DNA of 64,000 nucleotides. It comes from Cupriavidus pauculus (GTDB taxonomy: Bacteria; Pseudomonadota; Gammaproteobacteria; Burkholderiales; Burkholderiaceae). The position numbers and the translations under genes are program-made. The notes below the pieces were generated by a model. That model worked only from the letters and a program-made list of their open reading frames with translations. It had not been told where the DNA came from and did no database searches. The DNA lies in the NCBI RefSeq assembly GCF_022179805.1, contig NZ_BPUO01000002.1, forward strand, positions 482,504 through 546,503, given 5' to 3'. This document shows, in pieces, positions 1-7,774 of this stretch. Position 1 is the stretch's first letter, and each line of letters opens with the position of its first letter.

Positions 1-105
1 TTTTTCCCCTAAGTGGTGCCAATTCGGGCATGGTTTCGCCGCAATGCGCCAAAATGAGACACAACTGGGAAGGCGTGCATGCACGTTTGCGCAAGCCGCA
101 TAAAC

Positions 106-144
106 AAAAAAAGCGGCGACCGGAAAATTCCGGTCACCGCTTTT
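106..144 (-). terminator. Rho-independent terminator of gdhA
   Basis: An 11-bp stem (113-123 with 130-140, one G-T wobble) closes a 6-base loop. On the minus strand it is followed by a run of seven T (106-112). It lies about 75 bases past the gdhA stop codon. Four T also follow the stem on the plus strand, so weak termination in the other direction is possible. No gene is visible to the left of it in positions 1-105. Confidence 0.85.
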
Positions 145-217
145 CAGTGAATCATTAAAACGGGAGTATTTGCTGCATCGCAATAGCGCAGCCCTCCCGT
201 TCCATGACCCGCCTGCA

Positions 218-1525
218 TCATGGGTACAGACCGCGCATTTCGCGCGCCTGCAGGATTCGCGTACAGGCGACGATGAACGCGGCAGTACGCAGCGTGACCT
301 TGTTGTCCTGGGCAACCTGCCAGATTGCCCGGAAGGCCTCTTGCATGATTCGTACCAGGCGTTCGTTGATCTCCTCTTCGGTCCAGAAGAAGCTCGAGAA
401 GTCCTGCACCCATTCGAAATAGGACACCGTCACGCCGCCGGCGTTGGCTATCACGTCGGGGCAAACCAGGATATTGCGCTCGCGCAGGATGTCGTCGGCC
501 TGCGGCGTGGTCGGGCCGTTGGCGCCTTCGATCACCAGCTTGGCCTGGATCTTAGGTGCGTTGTCGGCGTTGATCTGGCCTTCCAGCGCGGCCGGAATCA
601 GGATGTCGCAGTCGACTTCCCAGAACTGGTCGCCCTTCAGCACCTCAGCCTGGAAGCCGTCGATCGTGCCGCTGTGCGACGCGTATTCCATCATCGCCGG
701 CACATCGAGCCCGGCCGGGTTGAACAGCGTGGTGCGGTGGTCCTGCACCGCCACCACCTTGGCACCCGCCTCATGGAACAGCTTGGCCGCCACGGCGCCC
801 ACGTTGCCGAAGCCCTGCACCGCCACGCGCGCACCCTTGACCTCCAGGCCCAGGTTGCGGGCGGCTTCCGTGCCCACCACGAACACGCCACGACCGGTGG
901 CCTCGTGGCGGCCCAACGAACCGCCCAGCGAGATCGGCTTGCCAGTCACCACGCCGGTGGCCGTGCTGCCCGAGTTCATCGAGTAGGTGTCCATCATCCA
1001 GGCCATGACCTGGGCGTTGGTGTTCACGTCCGGCGCCGGAATGTCCTTGCTCGGTCCGATGATGATGTTGATTTCGCTGGTGTAGCGGCGCGTCAGGCGT
1101 TCCAGCTCACCGTGCGACAGCGTGCGCGGGTCCACGCGGATGCCGCCCTTGGCACCGCCGTAAGGCACGTTCACCGCCGCGTTCTTGACCGACATCCAGG
1201 CCGACAGCGCCATCACCTCGGACAGCGTCACGTCCTGGTGGAAGCGGATGCCGCCCTTGCCCGGGCCGCGCGACAGGTTGTGCTGCACGCGATAGCCCTC
1301 GTAGTGGGCAATGGTGCCGTTGTCCATTTCGATGGGTACGTCGACGATCAGCGCGCGCTTCGGGCGCTTCAAGGTTTCCACCCATCGTGCCAGCGAGCCC
1401 AGGTAGGGCGTGACACGGTCGACTTGCTGCAGGTAGATGCCCCACGGGCCGAGGTTGTCGGCGTTCAGGTACGAGGGCAGGACATGAGCGTTGGAGACGT
1501 TTTGCGTCGGTGCTGCGGAAGACAT
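218..1525 (-). CDS. gdhA: Glutamate dehydrogenase (Glu/Leu/Phe/Val dehydrogenase family)
   Basis: 435 residues. The enzyme interconverts glutamate with 2-oxoglutarate plus ammonia in the cytoplasm, using NAD(P). The family fingerprint is clear: the catalytic lysine is K126 in [10 protein letters not shown], the glycine-rich substrate region RGPGKGGIR is at about 87-95, and the Rossmann nucleotide loop GFGNVG is at 238-243. Length is usual for the short hexameric form. I use the ATG at 1525 (MSSAAP...) because the 11 extra residues of a longer reading are not family-like. A strong terminator follows. The upstream gene on the same strand is a LysR regulator, and a 23-bp palindrome at 1611-1633 lies between them, so regulation by that protein is plausible. 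Whether it uses NAD or NADP cannot be read from the sequence. Confidence 0.95.
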   Translation of the reverse strand: MSSAAPTQNVSNAHVLPSYLNADNLGPWGIYLQQVDRVTPYLGSLARWVETLKRPKRALIVDVPIEMDNGTIAHYEGYRVQHNLSRGPGKGGIRFHQDVTLSEVMALSAWMSVKNAAVNVPYGGAKGGIRVDPRTLSHGELERLTRRYTSEINIIIGPSKDIPAPDVNTNAQVMAWMMDTYSMNSGSTATGVVTGKPISLGGSLGRHEATGRGVFVVGTEAARNLGLEVKGARVAVQGFGNVGAVAAKLFHEAGAKVVAVQDHRTTLFNPAGLDVPAMMEYASHSGTIDGFQAEVLKGDQFWEVDCDILIPAALEGQINADNAPKIQAKLVIEGANGPTTPQADDILRERNILVCPDVIANAGGVTVSYFEWVQDFSSFFWTEEEINERLVRIMQEAFRAIWQVAQDNKVTLRTAAFIVACTRILQAREMRGLYP

Positions 1526-1610
1526 CGTTGGTTTCCGAGTGAAGGTGACACGCAGCATATCGGCGCCACCAGCCGCCGATCCAATGCCGTTTGTTCATCC
1601 GCCTCCACAT

Positions 1611-1633
1611 CGTTATGCAAGACTTGCATAACG
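1611..1633. promoter_or_regulatory. Perfect palindrome, candidate LysR-type box upstream of gdhA
   Basis: Two 10-bp arms, CGTTATGCAA and TTGCATAACG, are exact reverse complements around the spacer GAC. The core TGCAAGACTTGCA fits the T-N11-A LysR consensus. It sits 86-108 bases upstream of the gdhA start and about 30 bases past the stop of the LysR gene. There is no T-run, so it is less likely to be a terminator. Function is inferred from position and symmetry only. Confidence 0.5.
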
Positions 1634-1664
1634 TTCCCCGCAACCCTTGCGGCGTCTTGCAGCG

Positions 1665-2624
1665 TCAGGCGCCGCCCGCCGTTGTCTGCAGCGCCGCCCA
1701 GACCTTGTCCACCAGTTGGCGCTTGCGCCGGACCGGTCCGGCGCGGCGTTCGCCGCCATTGTCCGATGGCCGCTCGCGATAGAGCCGGATTTCCATGTCG
1801 ATCGACTGCGGCAGGCCGCGCACGGCCTCGGCCCGCACCAGCCGGCCGGCGGCCACGTCCTCGCGCACCGTGCTCTCTGGCAGGAACGCCATGCCGTGGC
1901 CAGCCAGCGCCATCACCTTCAGCGCTTCTGCCATGTCCGTCTCGTAGCATTTGTCGAGCTTGAGCGTATCGGCAGACTCGGCCAGCAGCATGTCCACCAT
2001 GCGGCCCAGGAACGCATTGGGCGTGTAACTGAGAAACGGCACCGGCTTCTTGTCCGTGCCGGGCAAGCGGAACAGCGGCCTGCCCGCGGCGTCGGGCACA
2101 CTGTACGGCGACAGCCGTTCGGTGCCCAGCACCAGCATGTCGTAGTGCGCCGGATCGAGCTGGATCGCCTGGCGCGGATGGTGATAGACCATGACCAGGT
2201 CGCAGCCGCCTTCCACAAGCATCAGCACAGCGTCGTGGACGTTCAGCGCCCGCAGTCGGCATGGCAGCGTGCCCAGCTTTCCCTCCACGCCCTTGAGCCA
2301 TTCCGGAAAGAACGTCAGCGACAGCGTATGGGGCACCGCGAATTCCAGCACCTGGGCATTGGCCGAGCGTTGGCCGCGCATCAGCGCACGCGTTTCGCTG
2401 ACCTGCGCCAGCATGGCCAGCGCCTGTTCGTAGAACACCTTGCCGGCCTCGGTCAGGCTGGTGGGATAGCTCGACCGGTCGATCAGTTCGGTGCCCACCC
2501 ATGCCTCCAGCGACTGGATCCGGCGCGAGAACGCCGGTTGCGTGACATGCCGCAGCTCCGCCGAACGCGAAAAGCTGTGCGTCTCGGCCAGGCTGACAAA
2601 GTCTTCAAGCCATTTGATTTCCAT
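1665..2624 (-). CDS. LysR-family transcriptional regulator, HypT/YjiE-like
   Basis: 319 residues from the ATG at 2624 (MEIKWLEDF...). The N-terminal winged helix-turn-helix (about residues 1-60) carries the LysR signature around VTQPAFSRRIQSLE. The rest is a LysR effector-binding domain with YTPNAFLGRMVD at about 200. The opening 'KWLEDFVSLAE' and the 'QPAFSRRI' block resemble E. coli HypT (YjiE), a hypochlorite-responsive regulator, but this is recall and not an alignment. It reads toward gdhA on the same strand and faces away from the cysteine dioxygenase gene. The 147-base divergent region 2625-2771 is AT-richer than its surroundings around 2668-2715 and presumably holds both promoters. 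Confidence 0.85.
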   Translation of the reverse strand: MEIKWLEDFVSLAETHSFSRSAELRHVTQPAFSRRIQSLEAWVGTELIDRSSYPTSLTEAGKVFYEQALAMLAQVSETRALMRGQRSANAQVLEFAVPHTLSLTFFPEWLKGVEGKLGTLPCRLRALNVHDAVLMLVEGGCDLVMVYHHPRQAIQLDPAHYDMLVLGTERLSPYSVPDAAGRPLFRLPGTDKKPVPFLSYTPNAFLGRMVDMLLAESADTLKLDKCYETDMAEALKVMALAGHGMAFLPESTVREDVAAGRLVRAEAVRGLPQSIDMEIRLYRERPSDNGGERRAGPVRRKRQLVDKVWAALQTTAGGA

Positions 2625-2771
2625 GGCGCGAATTATCTCCCGGCCATGCCAAAACGGCGCGCTCAGCAAAAATATTCTCCTTGAAGTGAGCTTTATAGAA
2701 CAGGATTACAATATTCGCCGAAGTCGGACGACAGATTGCATGCTGGTGCTACGGAGGCGCTTTTAAGATGA

Positions 2772-3368
2772 ATGCCATTGCACACCAAGAACAACGAGCC
2801 AGCCATGCAAGCCGCATCCGTTATCCCTTCCCCGCTGTCTCCGTCGTCAGACCTGTCCTCGCCGCTCTCGCTGCTGGCCTCCGGCATGGAAGCCACGCTG
2901 GCGCAAAGCGCCCGCATGGTGGCCGCCCATGTGGCCGCCAGCCTGCCGGACACCGACACCCTGCTGGCCAGCCTGCCGCCGGGCGCCCTGGACGGCAGCC
3001 CCGACAACTACACACGCCATCTGGTGCATGCCGATCCGTACGAGCGCTTTTCCGTAATGGTGCTGGTATGGCGCCCCGGCCAGCACAGCCCGGTCCATGG
3101 CCATCGCACCTGGTGCGCGTACCGCGTGCTGCGCGGCACGCTGGCCGAACGGCACTACCGCTGGAACCCCGACAACCGCACGGCCGTGCAGGTCGGGGCC
3201 GTGACCCGCGAAACCGGCGACACCTTCAGCGTGCCGGCCGGCCTGCAGCATATCCACGCGCTTGGCAACGACAGCAACTCGGTTGCCGTGTCGCTGCATA
3301 TCTACGGCGTGGACCAGGACCGCATTGCCACCGGCGTGAACCTGCTGGTGGATACCATCGTCAGCTGA
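2772..3368 (+). CDS. Cysteine dioxygenase-family thiol dioxygenase
   Basis: 198 residues, a cupin-fold non-haem iron enzyme that oxidises cysteine to cysteine sulfinate. Iron ligands are visible as H109 and H111 in SPVHGHRTW and a third histidine in GLQHIHAL (H160 or H162). R82 in YTRHLV sits where, as I recall the family, cysteine dioxygenases carry the carboxylate-binding arginine and 3-mercaptopropionate dioxygenases carry glutamine, so cysteine is the preferred guess. The start at 2772 has GGAGG at 2753-2757, 14 bases away, which is long; an in-frame ATG at 2805 is the alternative. An overlapping ATG at 2768 opens a different, non-family frame. An Lrp-type regulator gene follows after 51 bases on the same strand. 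Confidence 0.88.
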   Translation: MPLHTKNNEPAMQAASVIPSPLSPSSDLSSPLSLLASGMEATLAQSARMVAAHVAASLPDTDTLLASLPPGALDGSPDNYTRHLVHADPYERFSVMVLVWRPGQHSPVHGHRTWCAYRVLRGTLAERHYRWNPDNRTAVQVGAVTRETGDTFSVPAGLQHIHALGNDSNSVAVSLHIYGVDQDRIATGVNLLVDTIVS

Positions 3369-3419
3369 ATCCGGCCCTGCGGGGGTGGCCGGTGACTGGC
3401 ACCGCCCCACCCTTCACTC

Positions 3420-3887
3420 GTGAATCCCATGGACCGCTATGACCGCCAGATCCTCGGCATCCTGCAGGAGGATGCCTCCGTCCCCGTCGCCGACATCGGC
3501 GAACGCGTCGGCCTGACCTCCACGCCCTGCTGGCGCCGCGTACAGAAGCTGGAAGAGTCCGGCATCATCCGCAAGCGCGTGGCGCTGCTGGACCCGGCCA
3601 AGCTCAACGTCGGCGTGACCGTGTTCGTATCGGTCCGCACCGGCCAGCACAACGTGAAATGGCTGAAGACGTTCCACGACCTCGTGGCGTCGATTCCCGA
3701 AGTCACCGAGTTCTACCGCATGGCGGGCGATACCGACTACCTGTTGCGCGTGGTGGTACCCGATATCGCCGCCTATGACGCCGTGTACAAGAAGCTGATC
3801 CAGGGGGCAGAACTCTCGGACGTCAGTTCCAGCTTTGCCATGGAGCAGATCAAGTACACGACGGCGCTACCGCTGGACTATGCGTAG
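3420..3887 (+). CDS. Lrp/AsnC-family transcriptional regulator
   Basis: 155 residues. An N-terminal helix-turn-helix (about 4-60, with the typical TSTPCWRRVQKLEESGII) precedes an AsnC/RAM ligand-binding domain (about 70-150, with the YRMAGDTDYLLRV strand). Proteins of this family bind an amino acid and regulate nearby amino-acid genes. The first start codon is GTG at 3420; an ATG at 3429 is equally possible and neither has a clear ribosome site. Its position directly behind a cysteine dioxygenase gene suggests a local role in cysteine or sulfur amino-acid catabolism, which is inference. It converges on the GH18 gene with only 19 bases between them. Confidence 0.92.
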   Translation: MNPMDRYDRQILGILQEDASVPVADIGERVGLTSTPCWRRVQKLEESGIIRKRVALLDPAKLNVGVTVFVSVRTGQHNVKWLKTFHDLVASIPEVTEFYRMAGDTDYLLRVVVPDIAAYDAVYKKLIQGAELSDVSSSFAMEQIKYTTALPLDYA

Positions 3888-3906
3888 CGCTTGACGCCTT
3901 ACCCGC

Positions 3907-5967
3907 TTACTTCCGGGGCGTCATGACCTTCAGCAGCGACTTGTCGGCCGAATCGCCGCTGATGTCGCTGGCGAACACACCGCCCAGGTTGCCGGCCGCG
4001 TCGATCAGTTCCACCTTGGCACGCACGGTTTCGGGCGTGTCGATGGACCAGAACGTCGAGCCGTTGAAGCGATACGCCGCACCGGCCTCGCGGTCGGTCA
4101 CGTCACGGTAGCCGACCATGCGAACGATGTCGCGATAGCTGCGCACGCTGCCGCCCTGCGCCTCGGGCACCGGCGCGCCAGCCATCGCCAGGCCATTGGC
4201 ATTGCCGGCCTGCACGCCGGTCCAGCCGTGGCCATGCATCGGCATGCCGTAGACCTGCTTGGCAGCCGGCACGCCACTGTCACGCATGCGCGCGATCAGG
4301 CCAGTCAGGCTGCGATGCGACATGCCGTCCTGTTCGGCCCACGGCGACGTGGCAGGCAACGTCCGCGCGGACGCATGGCCGGTCTTGCTGTCAGATGCGC
4401 CAGTGAAGTCGTAAGCCTGGACGTTGACCCAATTCAGCTCGGCGGCGATCGACTGGCCCAGCTTCGCAACGGGCATGCCTTCGGCGGCATTGATCGTGGC
4501 CGTAAGCATGCGCTTGGTGTCAGTCTCGCCCAGCGCATCGCGGAACGCGCGTGTCAGTGCCAGGTAGTCGTTCCAGTCGATGCTGGCCCCTGCGCGCGGC
4601 GCGAGCCATTCGATGTTGATGCCCTGGAAGACGTCCTTGCCCGCCCCGCTGCCACCGGTGCGCGACTGACCTGCTGGCAGGTTGCCCTTGATGTACAGGT
4701 CGACACAGCTTTGCGCCAGCGCGCGGCGGCCTTCCTCGGTTCGCGCAGCCTCGGCCAGGTCCCCGTGTCGGCCGGGTCCGCCCACCGACATCAGCATCGT
4801 GGTCTTTCGGGTCCACTTGACCTTCTGGAGCTGGTAGAAATTGCCGCGCACCCGCGTATAGCGATCGTCCGCACGACGGTCCACGGCGTCCGGTGCCGCA
4901 AAGGTCCGGCTGTAGTCCGTGAAGGCATTGTTGCGGCCGGCAGCGTCATCGTCATAGCTGCATCGCAGCAGGCCATCCGGCCCCTTGCCCAGACTGGCGT
5001 AACCATAGTTCAGGTAGGTAAGCCGGTTACCCGTGCCAATGGCGCCAGCAATATCGGCCACCTTGAAATTGCGCTGGTAGATGCTGTCGCGCTCATAGGT
5101 GGCGCCGAACTGGCGCGTCGACGGTGCGGCGTGCTGCGTGCGCGCGGCCTCGGTCACGTCCACGTCGGGCGAGCCGAACGGCGACCCGGGCAGTCGATGC
5201 ACGATATCGACGCCAAGCGGGAAGGTATCCAGTACCGGCATGCCCGGCAAGTCCGCGCCGATCACCTGCATGTTCAAGCGCATGTGCGACGGTGTGCGAT
5301 ACCGGCTGCCGGCCTTCAGTTGGGGATTGTCCTGCGGGTCGTACCAGACGACCAGCGCGCCGGCTCCCGCTTCGCCGCCGGTCGCATCGACGGGCACGCG
5401 CACGCCTTCGAAGCCGGTGCCGCTGGTATTGCGTTGCGCGCGCAGCCATACCGTCTGGACCAACTGACCACGGCTGCTACTGGTTGTTGCAAGTACCTTG
5501 ATCCGCGTGTACTCGCCTTCCACACCGGCGCGCGTGACATGCTTGAACTTGCTCTGCGGGACGTTGCGGGGCAGCTCCGCGAAATGCAAGGTGGAGACCT
5601 GCCAGGTCGCCTTTGGCTTGACGACGTAGACGGTTGGCGCCGGCTTGCTGTCGCGCGTCGCACCGACGACCAGTTCGGGCAACGCGTCGGGCGCCACATA
5701 GTCGCCGATCTGATACCACGGGCTGGAGCAGTGGTTGCGCGGCGCGTTGACCGCAGGCGCGTCTTCCTCGGTGGTCCAGACATATTTGCCGTAGCCCACG
5801 CAGCTTCCGGCCGGATAGACTTTGTCACTCGCCGCCCAGGGGGCGATCGACGCGCAATCCTCCGGTGAGTTGGGAAGATCGGCCAGGGCATTGCCGGCCG
5901 ACAACAGCAGTATCACTGCCGCGGACGACACGGCCGTGCGCGGCTTGGCTAGGAGGTTCGTTTGCAT
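3907..5967 (-). CDS. Secreted GH18 chitinase-like protein with degenerate active site
   Basis: 686 residues from the ATG at 5967. A signal peptide is evident (1-29, cleavage likely after NALA). An aromatic- and cysteine-containing segment at about 38-90 resembles a CBM5/12 chitin-binding module. A middle region of unclear type (about 100-290) leads to a GH18 barrel (about 300-680). GH18 landmarks are kept: SVGG at 394-397, QAYDF at 517-521 and YGMPMHGHGW at 573-582. The catalytic signature, normally DGxDxDxE, reads QGINIEWL at 448-455, so the acid/base glutamate is a leucine and the assisting aspartates are Q, N and E. The frame is open on both sides, so this is not a frameshift. It may bind rather than cleave chitin, or use E453. 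A strong hairpin lies just upstream. Confidence 0.82.
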   Translation of the reverse strand: MQTNLLAKPRTAVSSAAVILLLSAGNALADLPNSPEDCASIAPWAASDKVYPAGSCVGYGKYVWTTEEDAPAVNAPRNHCSSPWYQIGDYVAPDALPELVVGATRDSKPAPTVYVVKPKATWQVSTLHFAELPRNVPQSKFKHVTRAGVEGEYTRIKVLATTSSSRGQLVQTVWLRAQRNTSGTGFEGVRVPVDATGGEAGAGALVVWYDPQDNPQLKAGSRYRTPSHMRLNMQVIGADLPGMPVLDTFPLGVDIVHRLPGSPFGSPDVDVTEAARTQHAAPSTRQFGATYERDSIYQRNFKVADIAGAIGTGNRLTYLNYGYASLGKGPDGLLRCSYDDDAAGRNNAFTDYSRTFAAPDAVDRRADDRYTRVRGNFYQLQKVKWTRKTTMLMSVGGPGRHGDLAEAARTEEGRRALAQSCVDLYIKGNLPAGQSRTGGSGAGKDVFQGINIEWLAPRAGASIDWNDYLALTRAFRDALGETDTKRMLTATINAAEGMPVAKLGQSIAAELNWVNVQAYDFTGASDSKTGHASARTLPATSPWAEQDGMSHRSLTGLIARMRDSGVPAAKQVYGMPMHGHGWTGVQAGNANGLAMAGAPVPEAQGGSVRSYRDIVRMVGYRDVTDREAGAAYRFNGSTFWSIDTPETVRAKVELIDAAGNLGGVFASDISGDSADKSLLKVMTPRK

Positions 5968-5987
5968 ATTGGAAACCCGGAGTGGAT

Positions 5988-6015
5988 GGAAGCCGGACCG
6001 GTTGGTCCGGCTTCC
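5988..6015 (-). promoter_or_regulatory. 12-bp perfect hairpin in the GH18 leader region
   Basis: GGAAGCCGGACC (5988-5999) and GGTCCGGCTTCC (6004-6015) are exact reverse complements around a 4-base loop. On the minus strand the hairpin ends 21 bases before the GH18 start codon. No T-run follows in either direction. It could be a terminator for the ABC operon ending at 6135, or a leader structure or operator of the GH18 gene. Confidence 0.5.
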
Positions 6016-6134
6016 GCACACTAGATTTCCGGCGATGCCGCAAGAAATAGCCAAGCCGCCAAAAAATGCCCTGCCTCGCGCAGGCTCAGGCAGATTGCGA
6101 ACTTTCCGAGACTACTGCGACCAATGATCCCGGA

Positions 6135-6908
6135 TCATCCGCGATGCGCCCAGCTGGTCATGCGCTTTTCCAGCACGGCGAACAGCTCGTACATGCCCAT
6201 GGCCATCATTGCGATCACGACCAGCCCGGCAAACGCCAGCGGCATCTTCATCGCCGAGCCGGCCGACACCAGCAAGTAGCCGATGCCTTCGTTGGCGGCG
6301 TTCATCTCCGACACCGTGGTGCCCACGAAAGCCAGCGTGATTGCCACCTTCAACGAAGCGAAGAAGAACGGCATCGCGCGCGGCAATCCCACCTTGAGCA
6401 GCACGTCGCGGCGTTTGGCGCCCAGCACGCGTAGTACATCCTCCAGTTCCGGTTCCAGCGTGGCCAGCCCGGTGGCGATGTTGACCATGATCGGGAAGAA
6501 CGAGATCAGGAACGCGGTCAGGATGGCCGGGCCAGCGCCCAGCCCGAACCACACCACCAGGATGGGCACGAACGCGGCCTTGGGCAGCGCGTTGAACGCC
6601 GTCATCAGCGGATAGGTAGCCGCATAGGCCAGCCGCGACGATCCCATCAGCATGCCCAGCACCACGCCGACCACGATGGCCAGGCCGAAGCCGACCATGG
6701 TGGTCCAGAACGTGCGCCACGCGTGGCCGGCAATCACTCCGCTGTACTCGGCCATCGACGCCACGATCGACGACGGGCTCGGCAGGATGAAGTCCGACAC
6801 GTTGAACACCAGGCATGCGCCCTGCCACAGCAGCAGGCACGCGCCAAGAAGAACCCAGGGGGCAAAGCGCTGCACGCGCCTGGCCTGGAGAGAGGACATC
6901 GTCGTCAT
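6135..6908 (-). CDS. ABC importer permease, SsuC/TauC (nitrate/sulfonate/taurine) type
   Basis: 257 residues with about six membrane segments. The first is at about 17-35 and the BPD-type coupling motif is in the region reading 'LEPELEDVLRVLGAKRRDVLLKV' (about 145-170), which contacts the ATPase. This is the inner-membrane channel of a taurine/nitrate-family ABC importer. The ATPase gene ends two bases before this start codon, so the two are translated together. An alternative start is the ATG three codons in. It is the last gene of a three-gene operon: binding protein, ATPase, permease. The substrate is unknown. Confidence 0.9.
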   Translation of the reverse strand: MTTMSSLQARRVQRFAPWVLLGACLLLWQGACLVFNVSDFILPSPSSIVASMAEYSGVIAGHAWRTFWTTMVGFGLAIVVGVVLGMLMGSSRLAYAATYPLMTAFNALPKAAFVPILVVWFGLGAGPAILTAFLISFFPIMVNIATGLATLEPELEDVLRVLGAKRRDVLLKVGLPRAMPFFFASLKVAITLAFVGTTVSEMNAANEGIGYLLVSAGSAMKMPLAFAGLVVIAMMAMGMYELFAVLEKRMTSWAHRG

Positions 6909-6910
6909 GG

Positions 6911-7774
6911 TCAGTGCTGCCCGTTGTGGCTTTTCTTGTGGCCGATCATCTCGCGCAGCGCGTGCACGCGCTCGGCGAACGGTTCGGTGTAGGTGACATC
7001 CAGCGGGCGCGGGCGCGGCAGGTCGATCTCGCTGCGCAGCAGGATGCGGCCCGGCCGGGCGCTCATCACGTAGACGGTGTCAGCCAGGAACACCGCCTCG
7101 CGCAGGTCGTGCGTGACCAGGATCACGTTGAAGCGCTGGGCCTGCCAGAGATCGCGCAGCACGCACCAGAGCTCTTCGCGCGTGAACGCGTCGAGCGCGC
7201 CAAACGGTTCGTCCAGCAGCAGCATGCGCGGCTCGTGGATCAGCGCGCGGCAGATCGACGCACGCTGCTGCATGCCGCCGGACAGTTGCCACGGATACTT
7301 GTCCTCGTAGCCCGACAGGCCAACGGTGTTCAGCAGCGCACGCGCGCGTTCCACGTACTCGCTGCGCTTCTTGCGCATGGTCGACCGGTACGGCTCGACG
7401 ATCTCCAGCGGCAGCATCACGTTGTCGAGCGTGGTGCGCCACGGCAGCAGCGTCGGGGCCTGGAACGCCATGCCCACCTGCTTCAGCGGACCGGTGACCT
7501 TGGCCCCGTTGATGCTGACCACGCCGCGCGTGGCCGGACGCAGGCCCGTGGCCAGTTTCATGAACGTGGACTTGCCACATCCCGACGGCCCCACGATGGC
7601 GATGAACTCGCCCTCGGCCGCCTGCAGCGAAATATCCTCCACGGCGAATTCGCCGCGGCGCGCCAGGTCATCGTCGTAGGCCAGCCAGACGCGATTGAAA
7701 TCGACGAATGGCCGCGGCTCGGCCACCGTCGACGCGCCGCCCGAGGCGGGCATCAGTGCTTCGCGGGCCATCAT
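6911..7774 (-). CDS. ABC importer ATPase, SsuB/TauB type
   Basis: 287 residues. Walker A GPSGCGKST is at 62-70, the signature LSGGMQQR at about 165-172, Walker B at about 185-190 (MLLLDEPFGALD), and an H-loop histidine follows in VTHD. It powers the importer formed with the permease at 6135 and the binding protein at 7771. Its ATG overlaps the stop codon of the binding-protein gene by four bases (ATGA), a sign of translational coupling. The N-terminal 25 residues before the ABC core are extra to the family and could reflect a downstream start at M8. Confidence 0.92.
   Translation of the reverse strand: MMAREALMPASGGASTVAEPRPFVDFNRVWLAYDDDLARRGEFAVEDISLQAAEGEFIAIVGPSGCGKSTFMKLATGLRPATRGVVSINGAKVTGPLKQVGMAFQAPTLLPWRTTLDNVMLPLEIVEPYRSTMRKKRSEYVERARALLNTVGLSGYEDKYPWQLSGGMQQRASICRALIHEPRMLLLDEPFGALDAFTREELWCVLRDLWQAQRFNVILVTHDLREAVFLADTVYVMSARPGRILLRSEIDLPRPRPLDVTYTEPFAERVHALREMIGHKKSHNGQH

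Noticed and set aside
1..105. A gene or mobile-element end at the left edge of the window
   Set aside because: No open frame with family features, no transposase fragment and no clear inverted repeat is visible.
170..1963. 597-residue plus-strand open frame over gdhA
   Set aside because: It is antisense to a clear glutamate dehydrogenase and its translation is arginine/histidine-rich with no motif; such shadows are common at this GC content.
2772..3368. 3-mercaptopropionate dioxygenase
   Set aside because: Arginine (R82) rather than glutamine occupies the position that separates the two enzyme types, though this relies on my recall of the alignment.
2768..3442. Overlapping plus-strand frame starting four bases before the cysteine dioxygenase start
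   Set aside because: It has a better-spaced ribosome site, but its product has no family features while the dioxygenase frame has the metal ligands.
3907..5967. Frameshift or pseudogene as cause of the odd GH18 motif
   Set aside because: The frame is open with GH18 features on both sides of the motif, and residues around it align without a gap.
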